Made by a program: the position numbers and the translations under genes. 64,000 bases of DNA from Mannheimia pernigra (GTDB taxonomy: Bacteria; Pseudomonadota; Gammaproteobacteria; Enterobacterales; Pasteurellaceae), in contig NZ_CP055305.1 of NCBI RefSeq assembly GCF_013377995.1, forward strand, positions 372,001 through 436,000, in the 5' to 3' direction. A model generated the notes under the pieces. It was not told the origin of the DNA, ran no database searches, and worked only from the letters and a program-made list of their open reading frames with translations. Of this stretch, positions 21,959 through 31,574 are shown piece by piece; the first letter of the stretch is position 1, and each line of letters starts with the position of its first letter.

Positions 21959-22909
21959 ATGTCAAAACTCAATATTATTTTTGCTGGTACACCCGATTTT
22001 GCGGCTCAACATTTACACGCTTTATTGGATTGCGAACACAATGTGATTGCAGTTTACACCCAACCCGATAAACCCGCTGGACGTGGTAAAAAATTGCAAG
22101 CAAGCCCTGTAAAACAACTGGCGGAAGCTCACAATATTCCTGTTTATCAACCAAAATCTCTGCGTACTCCTGAAGCACAGGCAGAACTTAAAGCCTTAAA
22201 TGCTGATGTAATGGTAGTGGTTGCTTATGGCTTGATCTTACCTGAAGCGATCCTGAATGCACCTAAATATGGCTGCTTAAATGTTCACGGCTCACTACTA
22301 CCACGCTGGCGTGGGGCTGCTCCGATTCAACGTGCCATTTGGGCTGGTGATAATGAAACGGGTATAACCATTATGCAGATGGATGTAGGCCTAGACACGG
22401 GTGATATGCTACACAAAGTCACCACGCCAATTGAGGCAAATGAAACCTCCGCCTCACTTTACACCAAACTGGCAGAACTTGCTCCCTCTGCGTTAGTGGA
22501 AGTATTAAATAGCTTAGAGAGTCAAACGTTCCAGGCAGAAAAACAAGATGAAAGCCAATCTAACTATGCGGAAAAATTATCTAAAGAAGAAGCAAAATTA
22601 GATTGGACGTTATCTGCTACACAGCTAGAACGAAACATTCGTGCCTTTAATCCGTGGCCGATGAGTTTTTTAACCCTAGACGTTAATGGCGTTGAACAAA
22701 GCATTAAAGTACATCAAGCAGCCGTACTACCCCATCAAAATAAAACCGCTGGCACAATCTTGAATGTAGATAAAACAGGAATTCAAATTGCCACTCAAAA
22801 AGGCGTGTTAAATATTACCCAACTGCAACCAGCTGGAAAGAAACCGATATCGGTGCAAGATTTCTTAAATGGTCGAGCAGATTGGTTTAAAGTAGGCAAA
22901 CAACTTTAA
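21959..22909 (+). CDS. fmt: Methionyl-tRNA formyltransferase
   Basis: This 316-residue enzyme formylates initiator Met-tRNA. It has the GTPDFAAQHL start, the LNVHGSLLPRWRGAAPIQRAI catalytic block (N, H, with the later D of MDVGLDTGDML) near residues 108-145, and the C-terminal OB-fold tRNA-binding domain. The usual partner def is absent here. A ModF-like ATPase gene follows by 18 bases. No unusual features. Confidence 0.96.
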   Translation: MSKLNIIFAGTPDFAAQHLHALLDCEHNVIAVYTQPDKPAGRGKKLQASPVKQLAEAHNIPVYQPKSLRTPEAQAELKALNADVMVVVAYGLILPEAILNAPKYGCLNVHGSLLPRWRGAAPIQRAIWAGDNETGITIMQMDVGLDTGDMLHKVTTPIEANETSASLYTKLAELAPSALVEVLNSLESQTFQAEKQDESQSNYAEKLSKEEAKLDWTLSATQLERNIRAFNPWPMSFLTLDVNGVEQSIKVHQAAVLPHQNKTAGTILNVDKTGIQIATQKGVLNITQLQPAGKKPISVQDFLNGRADWFKVGKQL

Positions 22910-22927
22910 TTTCAGAGAAAAATAACA

Positions 22928-24403
22928 ATGCACTCACCCCATTTAACCATTAAAGATGCTCAGTTTTCGCTTGCTAAACATCAAAAACTAACGATTGATG
23001 AACTCACTATTCAGCCAAATACATTTTGGGTGATAGTGGGCGGAAACGGCTCGGGCAAAACGGCTTTTTCACTTGCTCTGCAACGTAAGCTCTCTCTTTA
23101 TGCAGGGAAATATGACAACAGCTTCCGAAATATTCAACTGCTTTCGTTTGAACAGCAGCAAAAAATGATTGAGCAAATTTTCAAAGATCGTAACAACGAT
23201 ACTATCTCCCCCGATGATTTCGGTTTAACCGCACGCCAAGTAATTTTAAACGGCAGCAACAAAACCGCCTTATGTGAGGAATACGCAGAAAAATTGCATA
23301 TTCAGCATTTGTTGGAACAGCCTTTTATTCATCTTTCCACTGGGGAAAGCCGCAAAGTGTTGTTCTGTCAAATGTTAGTAAACGAGCCGGATTTACTCAT
23401 TTTAGACGAACCCTTTGAAGGCTTAGATCAACAATCAGTTCAATATTGGACGCAATTAGTTTCTAAACTTCAAACTAAAATGGCATTAGTGCTCATTGTG
23501 AATCGTTTCAATGATATACCCGATGCCGCTGATCATATTGCGGTATTGGATAACTTATCGCTCATTTTGCAAGGAAAGCGAGCAGAAATAGAACAACAAG
23601 CGGTCTATTCTCAGCTAAAATTTGCAGAAGATAATGTCAATGTACCCCTGCCCGAAAGTGCCTCTCCGCTTGTTGCACTGCCCGAAAACACCAATCCATT
23701 TGAGCTGGAAAATGTGAATATCCAATATGGCGAGAAGAAAATTCTTGATAACCTGACTTGGACGGTTCAACCTAAACAACATTGGTGGATTAAAGGTCCA
23801 AATGGGGCAGGGAAATCGACCTTGCTTTCCATTATCACAGGCGATCACCCACAATCTTATGCAAACAAAGTACGATTATTTGGCCGCCAACGTGGTAGTG
23901 GCGAGACCATCTGGGATATTAAGAAAAACATCGGTTATGTAAGCAGCCAATTACATATGGATTATCGAGTAAACTGCTCGGCAATTGATGTCATTCTCTC
24001 TGGCTTTTTTGACAGTATTGGCGTTTATCAACAAGTACCAAATGCCCAGCAATTAAAAGCAGTGGAATGGTTAGAACGATTAAACCTAGCCGCATTTGCC
24101 AAAAAACCATTTCGCTCACTTTCTTGGGGGCAACAACGCTTACTGCTAATCACAAGGGCAATGGTAAAACACCCACCGATATTAATTTTAGATGAACCAT
24201 TACAAGGCTTAGACGGCGTAAATCGTAAATTAGTCAAACACTTTATCGAACAATTGGTTACCAATAGCCAAACTCAGTTACTCTTTGTTTCTCACCAAGA
24301 CAGCGACGCACCAAATTGCATTACGCATTTGTTTGAATTTGTGCCGAAAGGGAAAACGAACGAATTTGGGTATGAGTATCAGCAAACAGAGCTAAAAGTA
24401 TAA
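22928..24403 (+). CDS. modF: Tandem ABC ATPase, ModF-like
   Basis: This 491-residue soluble protein consists of two ABC ATPase domains. The first Walker A is GGNGSGKTAF (about residues 38-47), with signature LSTGESRK and Walker B DLLILDEPFEGLD. The second has GPNGAGKSTLL, signature LSWGQQRLLL and ILILDEPLQGLDG. There is no membrane domain. E. coli ModF (490 residues) has the same plan; its role near molybdate transport is unproved. Transcription probably continues from fmt. Confidence 0.8.
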   Translation: MHSPHLTIKDAQFSLAKHQKLTIDELTIQPNTFWVIVGGNGSGKTAFSLALQRKLSLYAGKYDNSFRNIQLLSFEQQQKMIEQIFKDRNNDTISPDDFGLTARQVILNGSNKTALCEEYAEKLHIQHLLEQPFIHLSTGESRKVLFCQMLVNEPDLLILDEPFEGLDQQSVQYWTQLVSKLQTKMALVLIVNRFNDIPDAADHIAVLDNLSLILQGKRAEIEQQAVYSQLKFAEDNVNVPLPESASPLVALPENTNPFELENVNIQYGEKKILDNLTWTVQPKQHWWIKGPNGAGKSTLLSIITGDHPQSYANKVRLFGRQRGSGETIWDIKKNIGYVSSQLHMDYRVNCSAIDVILSGFFDSIGVYQQVPNAQQLKAVEWLERLNLAAFAKKPFRSLSWGQQRLLLITRAMVKHPPILILDEPLQGLDGVNRKLVKHFIEQLVTNSQTQLLFVSHQDSDAPNCITHLFEFVPKGKTNEFGYEYQQTELKV

Positions 24404-24438
24404 ATGAATGTTCTTCTCTTGCTCTTTGGCTAGAAAAA

Positions 24439-24472
24439 ATAAGGGCGAATATCCTTCGCCCTTATCGTTTTA
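24439..24472. terminator. Bidirectional terminator between modF and lipA
   Basis: The arms ATAAGGGCGAA (24439-24449) and TTCGCCCTTAT (24455-24465) form an 11-bp stem with a 5-base loop. T-rich sequence follows on the plus strand and AAAAAAT precedes it, giving a T run on the minus strand. It separates convergent genes. Confidence 0.85.
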
Positions 24473-25465
24473 TTTAACCAACTCCCCTTTCGCTTGTAGA
24501 TCAGCGTGGTAGGAAGAGCGAACAAATGGTCCACAAGCTGCGTGCTCAAAGCCCATTTTTTCTGCCTCCTCACGGAACATATCAAACTCCGCCGGTGGCA
24601 CATAACGTTCCACTTTTAAGTGGTGGCGGCTTGGTTGTAAATACTGCCCGATGGTAAGCATTGTTACACCGTGGGCTCGTAAATCTTGCATTACTTCCAA
24701 AATTTCTTCATTAGTTTCGCCAAGTCCTACCATTAAGCCTGATTTGGTTGGAATATCTGGGAACTCTTGCTTGAAGATTTTAAGCAACTCTAACGACCAT
24801 TTATAATCCGCACCCGGGCGAACTTCACGATATAAGCGTGGCACATTTTCCAAGTTGTGGTTGAACACATCAGGTGGATTTTGTTTCAGAATTTCGACCG
24901 CTTGTTCAACACGACCACGGAAGTCTGGCACTAAAATTTCCACTTTGCAGTTTGGATTTAACGCTTTGATTTCACGCACCGTTGCCGAAAAATGAGCTGC
25001 ACCACGATCAGGCAAATCATCACGATCGACAGAGGTAATAACTACATATTTGAGTTTCATATCCTGCACTGTTTCGGCCACTTTGCGTGGTTCATCAGGA
25101 TCGAGAGGTAACGGTTTGCCGTGTGCCACATCACAGAATGGGCAACGGCGGGTACAAATTGCGCCCATAATCATAAAAGTTGCCGTACCGTGGTTAAAAC
25201 ATTCGTGCAAGTTCGGGCAAGACGCTTCTTCGCACACGGAATGCAAGCCATGGCGACGCATCCCATTTTTAATGCTATCAATTTTTGCTGAATTTGCTGG
25301 CAGTTTAATTTTCATCCATTCTGGTTTTTTCAGTAATTCTTGGTCTGGATCAATATTTCTGACTTGAATAACGGAGGTTTTAGCGGCATCACGATATTTC
25401 ACCCCTTTTTCCATTTTAAAAGGGCTCATTTTTTTTGCCGTAACTTGAGCTGTAGCCGTAACCAT
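24470..25465 (-). CDS. lipA: Lipoyl synthase
   Basis: This 331-residue radical SAM enzyme inserts two sulfurs into octanoyl groups on lipoate-dependent proteins. The auxiliary cluster ligands are C78, C83 and C89 (CEEASCPNLHEC). The radical SAM cluster ligands are C104, C108 and C111 (CTRRCPFC). The RSSYHA motif near the C-terminus supplies the serine ligand. It follows lipB by 14 bases in the ybeD-lipB-lipA order of E. coli. Confidence 0.97.
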   Translation of the reverse strand: MVTATAQVTAKKMSPFKMEKGVKYRDAAKTSVIQVRNIDPDQELLKKPEWMKIKLPANSAKIDSIKNGMRRHGLHSVCEEASCPNLHECFNHGTATFMIMGAICTRRCPFCDVAHGKPLPLDPDEPRKVAETVQDMKLKYVVITSVDRDDLPDRGAAHFSATVREIKALNPNCKVEILVPDFRGRVEQAVEILKQNPPDVFNHNLENVPRLYREVRPGADYKWSLELLKIFKQEFPDIPTKSGLMVGLGETNEEILEVMQDLRAHGVTMLTIGQYLQPSRHHLKVERYVPPAEFDMFREEAEKMGFEHAACGPFVRSSYHADLQAKGELVK

Positions 25466-25479
25466 TAAAATTTTATATC

Positions 25480-26133
25480 CTAGTTGTTAATAAATTGTAT
25501 GTCATTATAGCCCAAAATTGCACTGAAATGCTCGACTAATTTGGGAGAGACCGCTTCACAAGTTAAACCATTTTGATTGATTAACTCGCTTAACTGGCAC
25601 ATTTCAAGCCCTATATAGCCACACGGATTGATGTAGCCAAATGGTGTTAAATCCATATTAATATTCAACGCTAAACCGTGGAAAGAGCAGCCTTTGCGAA
25701 TGCGTAAACCAAGTGAGCAAATTTTCTTCTCATTTACATAAACCCCTGGTGCATCCGCCTTGGGGTAGCCCTCAATACCATAATCCGCCAATGTGTTCAC
25801 CACGCATTGCTCCAAGGCAGTGACTAATTCTCGTACCGACACTTCTTTGCCTTGAGCTTTGAGGCGTTTGATGTCGATCAGCACATACATAATCTGCTGA
25901 CCTTCACCATGATAAGTAATTTGTCCGCCACGGTCGCTTTGTACCACGGGGATATGATTCGGATTGAGCAGATGCTCAGGTTTGCCGGCAGAACCTTGCG
26001 TAAACACAGCAGAATGCTGAACTAGCCATAGTTCATCATCTGTCTTCTCATCACGCATATCCGTGAAAGCTTGCATTTGATGCCAAACGTCTTCGTAAGG
26101 CTGAATGCCAAGTTGGCGAATAATCAATTTCAT
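25480..26133 (-). CDS. lipB: Octanoyl-(ACP):protein octanoyltransferase
   Basis: This 217-residue enzyme moves octanoate from acyl carrier protein to the lipoyl domains of 2-oxoacid dehydrogenases, supplying the LipA substrate. It has the conserved RGGQITYHGEGQ segment, KKICSLGLRI with the catalytic lysine, and NPCGY with the catalytic cysteine near residue 171. The ATG at 26133 is preferred because the protein then starts KLIIRQLG, like other LipB. Two in-frame ATGs upstream (26157, 26151) would add six to eight residues and cannot be excluded. Confidence 0.93.
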   Translation of the reverse strand: MKLIIRQLGIQPYEDVWHQMQAFTDMRDEKTDDELWLVQHSAVFTQGSAGKPEHLLNPNHIPVVQSDRGGQITYHGEGQQIMYVLIDIKRLKAQGKEVSVRELVTALEQCVVNTLADYGIEGYPKADAPGVYVNEKKICSLGLRIRKGCSFHGLALNINMDLTPFGYINPCGYIGLEMCQLSELINQNGLTCEAVSPKLVEHFSAILGYNDIQFINN

Positions 26134-26198
26134 TTCTGTTTTCCAATACATATTCACTGATTGAAAAATTGAGGGCGAATAAAATTCGCCCTTACTGC

Positions 26199-26498
26199 TT
26201 AAAGAACCATTCTCACGCCGTTAATTTTGGCAAGTTCTGTGTAGAGTGTTTCAACTTGTTCGATATTCTCAGCCAAAATATCAATGGAAACGGAATTATA
26301 AGTGCCTTTTGAGCTTTTTTGCTCACGAGGATTGTAGTCGCCTTTGGCATATTTTTGCGTAACCTCAACCACATCATCAACTAAATCTGCACGGTTTGCA
26401 CCTACCACTTTGAAGGTAAAGCTGCATGGAAATGCTAATAAATCTTTTAATTTAGCTTGTGGTAAATCTTGTAAATTAATTGCTTTTGATTGAGACAT
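26199..26498 (-). CDS. ybeD: YbeD / DUF493 family protein
   Basis: This 99-residue protein starts with a short tail and continues LAFPCSFTFKVVGANRADLVDDVV, the DUF493 core with a ferredoxin-like (ACT-like) fold. The C-terminus has VSIDILAENIEQVETLYTEL. The function is unknown; a link to lipoate metabolism is suggested only by its conserved position before lipB. A paired-USS stem separates it from dacA. Confidence 0.9.
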   Translation of the reverse strand: MSQSKAINLQDLPQAKLKDLLAFPCSFTFKVVGANRADLVDDVVEVTQKYAKGDYNPREQKSSKGTYNSVSIDILAENIEQVETLYTELAKINGVRMVL

Positions 26499-26520
26499 TT
26501 TTAATCCTTATTTTAAACGG

Positions 26521-26567
26521 TAAGCGGTGAAATTTTGCAAATTTTTTGCAAAATCACACCGCTTGAT
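26521..26567 (-). terminator. USS-pair stem between dacA and ybeD
   Basis: AAGCGGTGAAATTTTGC (from 26522) faces GCAAAATCACACCGCTT (ending about 26565). This is an inverted uptake-sequence pair with a stem of about 14 pairs containing small mismatches. It lies downstream of dacA on the minus strand and can end that transcript. Confidence 0.55.
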
Positions 26568-26608
26568 CAACTCCACCTTAAATGGGGATAAAATTCTAGA
26601 TGACAAGA

Positions 26609-27787
26609 TTAGTCAAAAAGGCTCTTAACGGTTAAGGCAATCCAATCCCATGCTTTACCTAAAATGCCCGCTTCTGGTACATCTTGTAGAACTTGTAAGT
26701 TAGTACTCGCCACATCTTTGCCATCTAACTGGTAAATCATTTTACCCACGACTTGTCCTTTTACTAAAGGGGCTTCTAGATTTTTCTTCTCTAACTCATA
26801 GCGAGCTTTTAAGTCTGCGGCTCTGCCTTTTGGAATTGTCACAAAACTATCTTGCAGAGCACCTAATTGTACTTTGTTCACTTCGCCATAATAAACACTT
26901 TGCTCCGCCACAGATTGTGCCGCAGGCAGTGATTTAATCGTTTCAAAGTTTGCAAAGCCCCATTGGAGTAATTTTTTACTTTCAACTTCACGTCCTTTGT
27001 ACGTTGGAACACCCATTACCACCGAAATCAAACGAGTATTTGGATTCACCGCAGAGGCGACTAAGTTATAACCGGCTTTATCTGTATGACCTGTTTTTAA
27101 GCCATCGACTTGCAAGGTTTTATCCCACAATAAACCGTTGCGATTAAGTTGTGGCTTTTTAATATTGTACTGGAACTCTTTTTCTGCATAAATTTTATAT
27201 TCTTCAGGGTGATCTTGAATAATCTGAGCACCAATAATCGCCATATCACGCGCTGAAGAATATTGCTCAGCATCATCTAAACCGTGAACGGTAGTAAAGT
27301 GGGTGTTCTTCAAACCAAATTGCTGTGCATATTTATTCATTTCATTAATGAAAGCAGCCTGCGAACCTGAAACGTGTTCCGCTAGGGCAACAGAGGCATC
27401 ATTACCAGATACAATAATCAGCCCCTTCATTAGATTTGCAACAGATACTTTACTGTTTAAATCTAAAAACATAAGTGAAGAACCAGGGAATTTCTGTGCC
27501 CAAGCATTTTCACTTACAGTAACCATATCACTACTACTTACCCTGCCTGCTTTTAGTGCTTCACCCACTACGTAGCTTGTCATCATTTTTGTTAATGATG
27601 CAGGGTATTGGCGTTGGTCTGGGTTCAAACTCGCTAATACTTCTCTGGAATTATAATCCATCAAAATATAAGTTTGTGCATTAATTTGTGGGGCTGGCAA
27701 ATTAAAATCGGTATTTAAATCAGCATAGGCAATACTTGATACTGTAAGTGCTACAACGCTGATTGCTTTCACTAATATTTTTTTCAT
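26609..27787 (-). CDS. dacA: D-alanyl-D-alanine carboxypeptidase (PBP5/6 type)
   Basis: This 392-residue periplasmic protein trims the terminal D-alanine of peptidoglycan pentapeptides. A signal peptide ends near residue 22 (SSIAYA). Active-site motifs are S64-L-T-K67, S127-G-N and K231-T-G. A C-terminal PBP5-type beta domain and an amphipathic tail (WDWIALTVKSLFD) for membrane attachment follow. It sits in the mrdA-rodA-rlpA-dacA envelope cluster as in E. coli. Confidence 0.95.
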   Translation of the reverse strand: MKKILVKAISVVALTVSSIAYADLNTDFNLPAPQINAQTYILMDYNSREVLASLNPDQRQYPASLTKMMTSYVVGEALKAGRVSSSDMVTVSENAWAQKFPGSSLMFLDLNSKVSVANLMKGLIIVSGNDASVALAEHVSGSQAAFINEMNKYAQQFGLKNTHFTTVHGLDDAEQYSSARDMAIIGAQIIQDHPEEYKIYAEKEFQYNIKKPQLNRNGLLWDKTLQVDGLKTGHTDKAGYNLVASAVNPNTRLISVVMGVPTYKGREVESKKLLQWGFANFETIKSLPAAQSVAEQSVYYGEVNKVQLGALQDSFVTIPKGRAADLKARYELEKKNLEAPLVKGQVVGKMIYQLDGKDVASTNLQVLQDVPEAGILGKAWDWIALTVKSLFD

Positions 27788-27812
27788 AAATTTATTTCAG
27801 TTCCTCTTAATA

Positions 27813-28391
27813 TTAATTCATTACATAATACGCATTAGCTGAGCGAGTATTTTTATGTAAAATCGCAATTTTTACTTTTGCTATACCTGAACGGTGCATA
27901 CCAATTTTTTTCGCTGCTGCAGAAGATAAATCCACTACTCTAGTATGAGCGTAAGGACCTCTGTCATTTACTCGCACCACAACAGAACGCCCATTGCGTA
28001 AATTGGTTACTTCAACCAACGTGCCAAATGGCAACGTTTTGTGTGCAGCAGTCATTTTCGCATTACTAAAAGTTTCACCACTTGCTGTGCGACGACCATT
28101 AAATTTATTAGCATAATAGCTCGCTACCCCCGTTTGAAAATGTTTACGGATAAGCTGTTTATGCTGTTTTTTTGACGATTTTTTGTTAATCATCGCCGTC
28201 TTTTTTTTCACGGTTTTAGCCGTTACTTTTTTGGCAACTTTTGCCTTCTTTTTTGTTGATTTAGACGCTATTTGCTTTTTTATTGAAATACTTGAATTAG
28301 CTTTTGAATGCTTTGTTGCAGCCCAAGAATTTAATGAACCAAATGCCATAAATCCAGCTAACAACAGGGTTACAATTTTACCTAATCTCAT
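27813..28391 (-). CDS. rlpA: RlpA-like septal lytic transglycosylase, short form
   Basis: This 192-residue exported protein has a signal peptide ending near residue 24 (NSWA), a lysine-rich linker (about 25-80) and one double-psi beta-barrel domain. The domain runs from GVASYYANKFNGRRTASGE to VKIAIL, with the catalytic-region NDRGPY. RlpA cleaves glycan strands lacking stem peptides in Pseudomonas. Unlike E. coli RlpA it lacks a lipobox cysteine and the C-terminal SPOR domain. It may therefore be periplasmic and not targeted to denuded septal glycan. The position between rodA and dacA supports the name. Confidence 0.88.
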   Translation of the reverse strand: MRLGKIVTLLLAGFMAFGSLNSWAATKHSKANSSISIKKQIASKSTKKKAKVAKKVTAKTVKKKTAMINKKSSKKQHKQLIRKHFQTGVASYYANKFNGRRTASGETFSNAKMTAAHKTLPFGTLVEVTNLRNGRSVVVRVNDRGPYAHTRVVDLSSAAAKKIGMHRSGIAKVKIAILHKNTRSANAYYVMN

Positions 28392-28497
28392 ATAAGTTTT
28401 TTCCTCTATGTGGATGTCGCTATTGTTTGTAACAATGATAGTTTTACTGCTTTTTGATACCGCAAAAAAGCAAAAGTTCAGAACGTTGATACCCGAT

Positions 28498-29625
28498 TTA
28501 TTTCAGTTTATCGTAAGGATTGTTACTACCAATACGCTTACGATGTACATAAGTGGACATTATCAAACCAAACGCAGCCATAAGAGTAACATAAGAGGTT
28601 CCCCCATAGCTAAACAGTGGCAATGGTATCCCAACTACAGGTAAAATACCACTTACCATACCAATATTTACAAAAACGTAAACAAAGAACAATAATGCCG
28701 TACCACCCGATAATATACGCCCAAAGGCAGAATCCGATTTAGAGCCAATTACTAAACCTCTGGCGATAATAAACAAATAGATAGCCAGCAAAACTGAAAC
28801 GCCTATCATACCATGTTCTTCACTTAAAACAGCAAAAATAAAATCCGTATGTGGCTCAGGCAAAAACTCCAGTTGTGATTGAGTACCCTCCATCCAACCT
28901 TTTCCATTAATTCCTCCAGAACCTATCGCAATTTTAGATTGGATAATATGATAACCTGCACCAAGAGGATCTTTATCTGGATCAATTAACGTCATTACCC
29001 GTGTTTTTTGATAATCGTGCATTAAAAAACACCACATAACTGGAATAAAACCCGCTAAACATACCACACCGGTTCCAATTAGTTTCCAGCTAAGCCCTGC
29101 TAAAAAGAGCACAAAAATCCCTGCAGAACACACTAAAATTGATGTACCTAAGTCGGGCTGAATCGCAACCAATAAGGTTGGCAAAACAATCAAGGCTAGT
29201 GCGATAAAAGTATCTTTAAAACTTGGAGGGAGCGGTCGCTTACCCAAATAAGTTGCCACCATCAACGGCACAGCAAGTTTCGCAATTTCAGAGGGTTGAA
29301 AACGGACAAACCCTAAATTCAACCAACGCTGGGCACCTTTACTGGTTTCCCCAATTAAATCCACTAAAATCAATAATATTAAGCAAAACACATACACATA
29401 CGGCGATATTTTCTGATAAAAATGAGGCGGAATCATCGCCATAATAAACATCAAACCAAGACCAAGTGAGACCTGTACCACTCGATTGGTAAACATTCGC
29501 TCATTCGCACCGCTTGCACTATAAAGTACTAATAAACCATATCCAGTAATCGCTAGCAAACCGATTAATAGAAGGAGATCGAGCGAAAATAGCTTCCAAA
29601 AAATTTTCTTAAACCTACTATTCAT
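28498..29625 (-). CDS. rodA: Rod-shape peptidoglycan glycosyltransferase RodA
   Basis: This 375-residue SEDS-family membrane protein has about ten helices and polymerises lipid II during elongation with its partner PBP2. The conserved periplasmic loop runs KIAIGSGGINGKGW then GTQSQLEFLPEPHTDFIF. The family's FSYGGTSY stretch is near the C-terminus. Its start overlaps the end of mrdA by eight bases, so the pair is translationally coupled. Length agrees with E. coli MrdB (370). Confidence 0.96.
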   Translation of the reverse strand: MNSRFKKIFWKLFSLDLLLLIGLLAITGYGLLVLYSASGANERMFTNRVVQVSLGLGLMFIMAMIPPHFYQKISPYVYVFCLILLILVDLIGETSKGAQRWLNLGFVRFQPSEIAKLAVPLMVATYLGKRPLPPSFKDTFIALALIVLPTLLVAIQPDLGTSILVCSAGIFVLFLAGLSWKLIGTGVVCLAGFIPVMWCFLMHDYQKTRVMTLIDPDKDPLGAGYHIIQSKIAIGSGGINGKGWMEGTQSQLEFLPEPHTDFIFAVLSEEHGMIGVSVLLAIYLFIIARGLVIGSKSDSAFGRILSGGTALLFFVYVFVNIGMVSGILPVVGIPLPLFSYGGTSYVTLMAAFGLIMSTYVHRKRIGSNNPYDKLK

Positions 29626-31561
29626 AATTCCCTTCTATTACAAGCGGTCGATTTTGTTCAGCATTTTGCAAATCTGAGTGCTCAATCTTTTTCAACACAT
29701 AATCCATAATTTGACGAGCCACTGGTGCGGCGGCACTTCCACCTCCGCCTGCATTTTCTAGAATCAACGCAACGACGATTGTCGGCTTTTCATAAGGAGC
29801 ATAACCGATATACCACGCGTGGTCGTGCAACTCTTTTTTTATCGCATTCTTATCGTAGTTTTTACCGTGTAAATTAAAAACCTGCGCCGTTCCTGTTTTT
29901 CCTGCTGAATGATATAACGCTCCAGCAAATACTTTACGAGCAGTACCGTTTGAAGCGTGGTTTACATTATACATACCGAGTTTTGCTAAATGCCAAAACG
30001 ATTCTGGCACGCCTTTAATATCTTCATAAAGAAGCGGATCTTGATATGGCGTGACTGAATTACTACTTTGCACTTCAAGCATTAAATGCGGTGTATTCAC
30101 TCGTCCGTTATTAATTAAAATAGCCGCTGCCTTTGCTAACTGAAGCGGTGTAGAAATCCAATAACCTTGCCCGATGCCAACTGGAATTGTATCTCCTTGC
30201 ACCCATTGTTTTTTATAGCGTTTTTGCTTCCATTCACGGGTTGGCATTACCCCTGCGGACTCCTCAAAAATATCAATGCCTGTTTTCACGCCAAAACCAA
30301 ATTTTTTCATCCAATCCGACATTTTATCAATCCCCATTTTATAGGCTAATTGATAGAAAAAAGTATCTGAGGATTCAGTAATCGCCTTATTCACATTAGT
30401 CGCACCGTGCCCACTTCGCTTCCAGTCACGATAGCGTTGCGTTGTGCCTGGCAAAATCCAATAACCTGGATCAGAAATAGTGGTATTGGGCGTAACTATC
30501 CCCTCATCTAAACCCGCTACAGCCATAAACGGCTTGATAGTAGAGGCGGGGGGATAAGCGCCTTGAGTAGCACGACTGTAAAGTGGGCGTTCAGGATCAT
30601 CAAGCAACGCTTTATAATCCTTACCTGAAATGCCGCCTACAAACAGATTATTATCATAGCTTGGGTTAGAGACCATCGCTAAAATACTACTATCACGAGG
30701 ATCCAGCACCACGACCGCCCCTTTATAATTTGAAATTAACGACATTACATATTGTTGCAATTCCACATCAATACTTAAGCGAATGCTACTACCTGCTACA
30801 CCAGCCTGATCTCGCAACTTGCGAATAACCTTGCCACGATTATTAATTTCTACTTCCTCAAAGCCTGTCACGCCGTGTAATTGGTCTTCATAGTATTTCT
30901 CGATACCCAATTTTCCCATATCGTGAGAACCAGCATAATTACCGAACTTCCCCTCTTCCTGCAGCTTTTTTTTATCCCTTTCGTTAATTTTCGCGACATA
31001 ACCGATAATATGGGTTAATAATTCACCATAAGGATAATTACGTTTGTAATATGCCTGCACATCCAAACTTGGAAAACGATGCTGGTTCACCGCAAAACGT
31101 GCCATTTGAGTTTCATTTAAGTTGCCCTTAAGCATAATCGGCGTATAGCGAGAAGTCCGTTTTTTCTCTTTATTATAGTTCTCAATATCTTCATCTGTTA
31201 GCCCAACAACTTCTCTTAACTCCTCTAATGTTTGTTTAATATTCTCCGTTTTTTCTGGCACAATAAACAACCCAAAATAAGTTAAGTTCTCTGCTAACAC
31301 TTTACCATTACGATCGTAAATTAACCCTCGAGCAGGTGGAACAGGCAACAATTTAATACGATTACCATTTGAGCGGGTTTGGTAGTCATCATAATTAACC
31401 ACTTGTAAATGATACAAATTAGCTAACAATACCCCCGTTAAGGCAAGCACCCCCACAAATGCAATAAAGGAACGGCGAGCATACAAATTACTTTCCGCCT
31501 GCCCGTCTCGCACCTTTTCTCGCTGATTTGATGAAATGAATTTTGCTAATTTACCAAACAT
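29618..31561 (-). CDS. mrdA: Penicillin-binding protein 2
   Basis: This 647-residue class B penicillin-binding protein is the transpeptidase of the elongasome. A membrane anchor spans residues 29-50. A pedestal domain follows, then the transpeptidase domain with S-T-I-K (in YPPASTIKPF), SSD and SAGKTGTAQV motifs. It is coupled to rodA and lies downstream of rsfS-rlmH as in E. coli. Inhibition by mecillinam is known for the family. Confidence 0.96.
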   Translation of the reverse strand: MFGKLAKFISSNQREKVRDGQAESNLYARRSFIAFVGVLALTGVLLANLYHLQVVNYDDYQTRSNGNRIKLLPVPPARGLIYDRNGKVLAENLTYFGLFIVPEKTENIKQTLEELREVVGLTDEDIENYNKEKKRTSRYTPIMLKGNLNETQMARFAVNQHRFPSLDVQAYYKRNYPYGELLTHIIGYVAKINERDKKKLQEEGKFGNYAGSHDMGKLGIEKYYEDQLHGVTGFEEVEINNRGKVIRKLRDQAGVAGSSIRLSIDVELQQYVMSLISNYKGAVVVLDPRDSSILAMVSNPSYDNNLFVGGISGKDYKALLDDPERPLYSRATQGAYPPASTIKPFMAVAGLDEGIVTPNTTISDPGYWILPGTTQRYRDWKRSGHGATNVNKAITESSDTFFYQLAYKMGIDKMSDWMKKFGFGVKTGIDIFEESAGVMPTREWKQKRYKKQWVQGDTIPVGIGQGYWISTPLQLAKAAAILINNGRVNTPHLMLEVQSSNSVTPYQDPLLYEDIKGVPESFWHLAKLGMYNVNHASNGTARKVFAGALYHSAGKTGTAQVFNLHGKNYDKNAIKKELHDHAWYIGYAPYEKPTIVVALILENAGGGGSAAAPVARQIMDYVLKKIEHSDLQNAEQNRPLVIEGNYE

Positions 31562-31574
31562 ATAAATTTAATCA

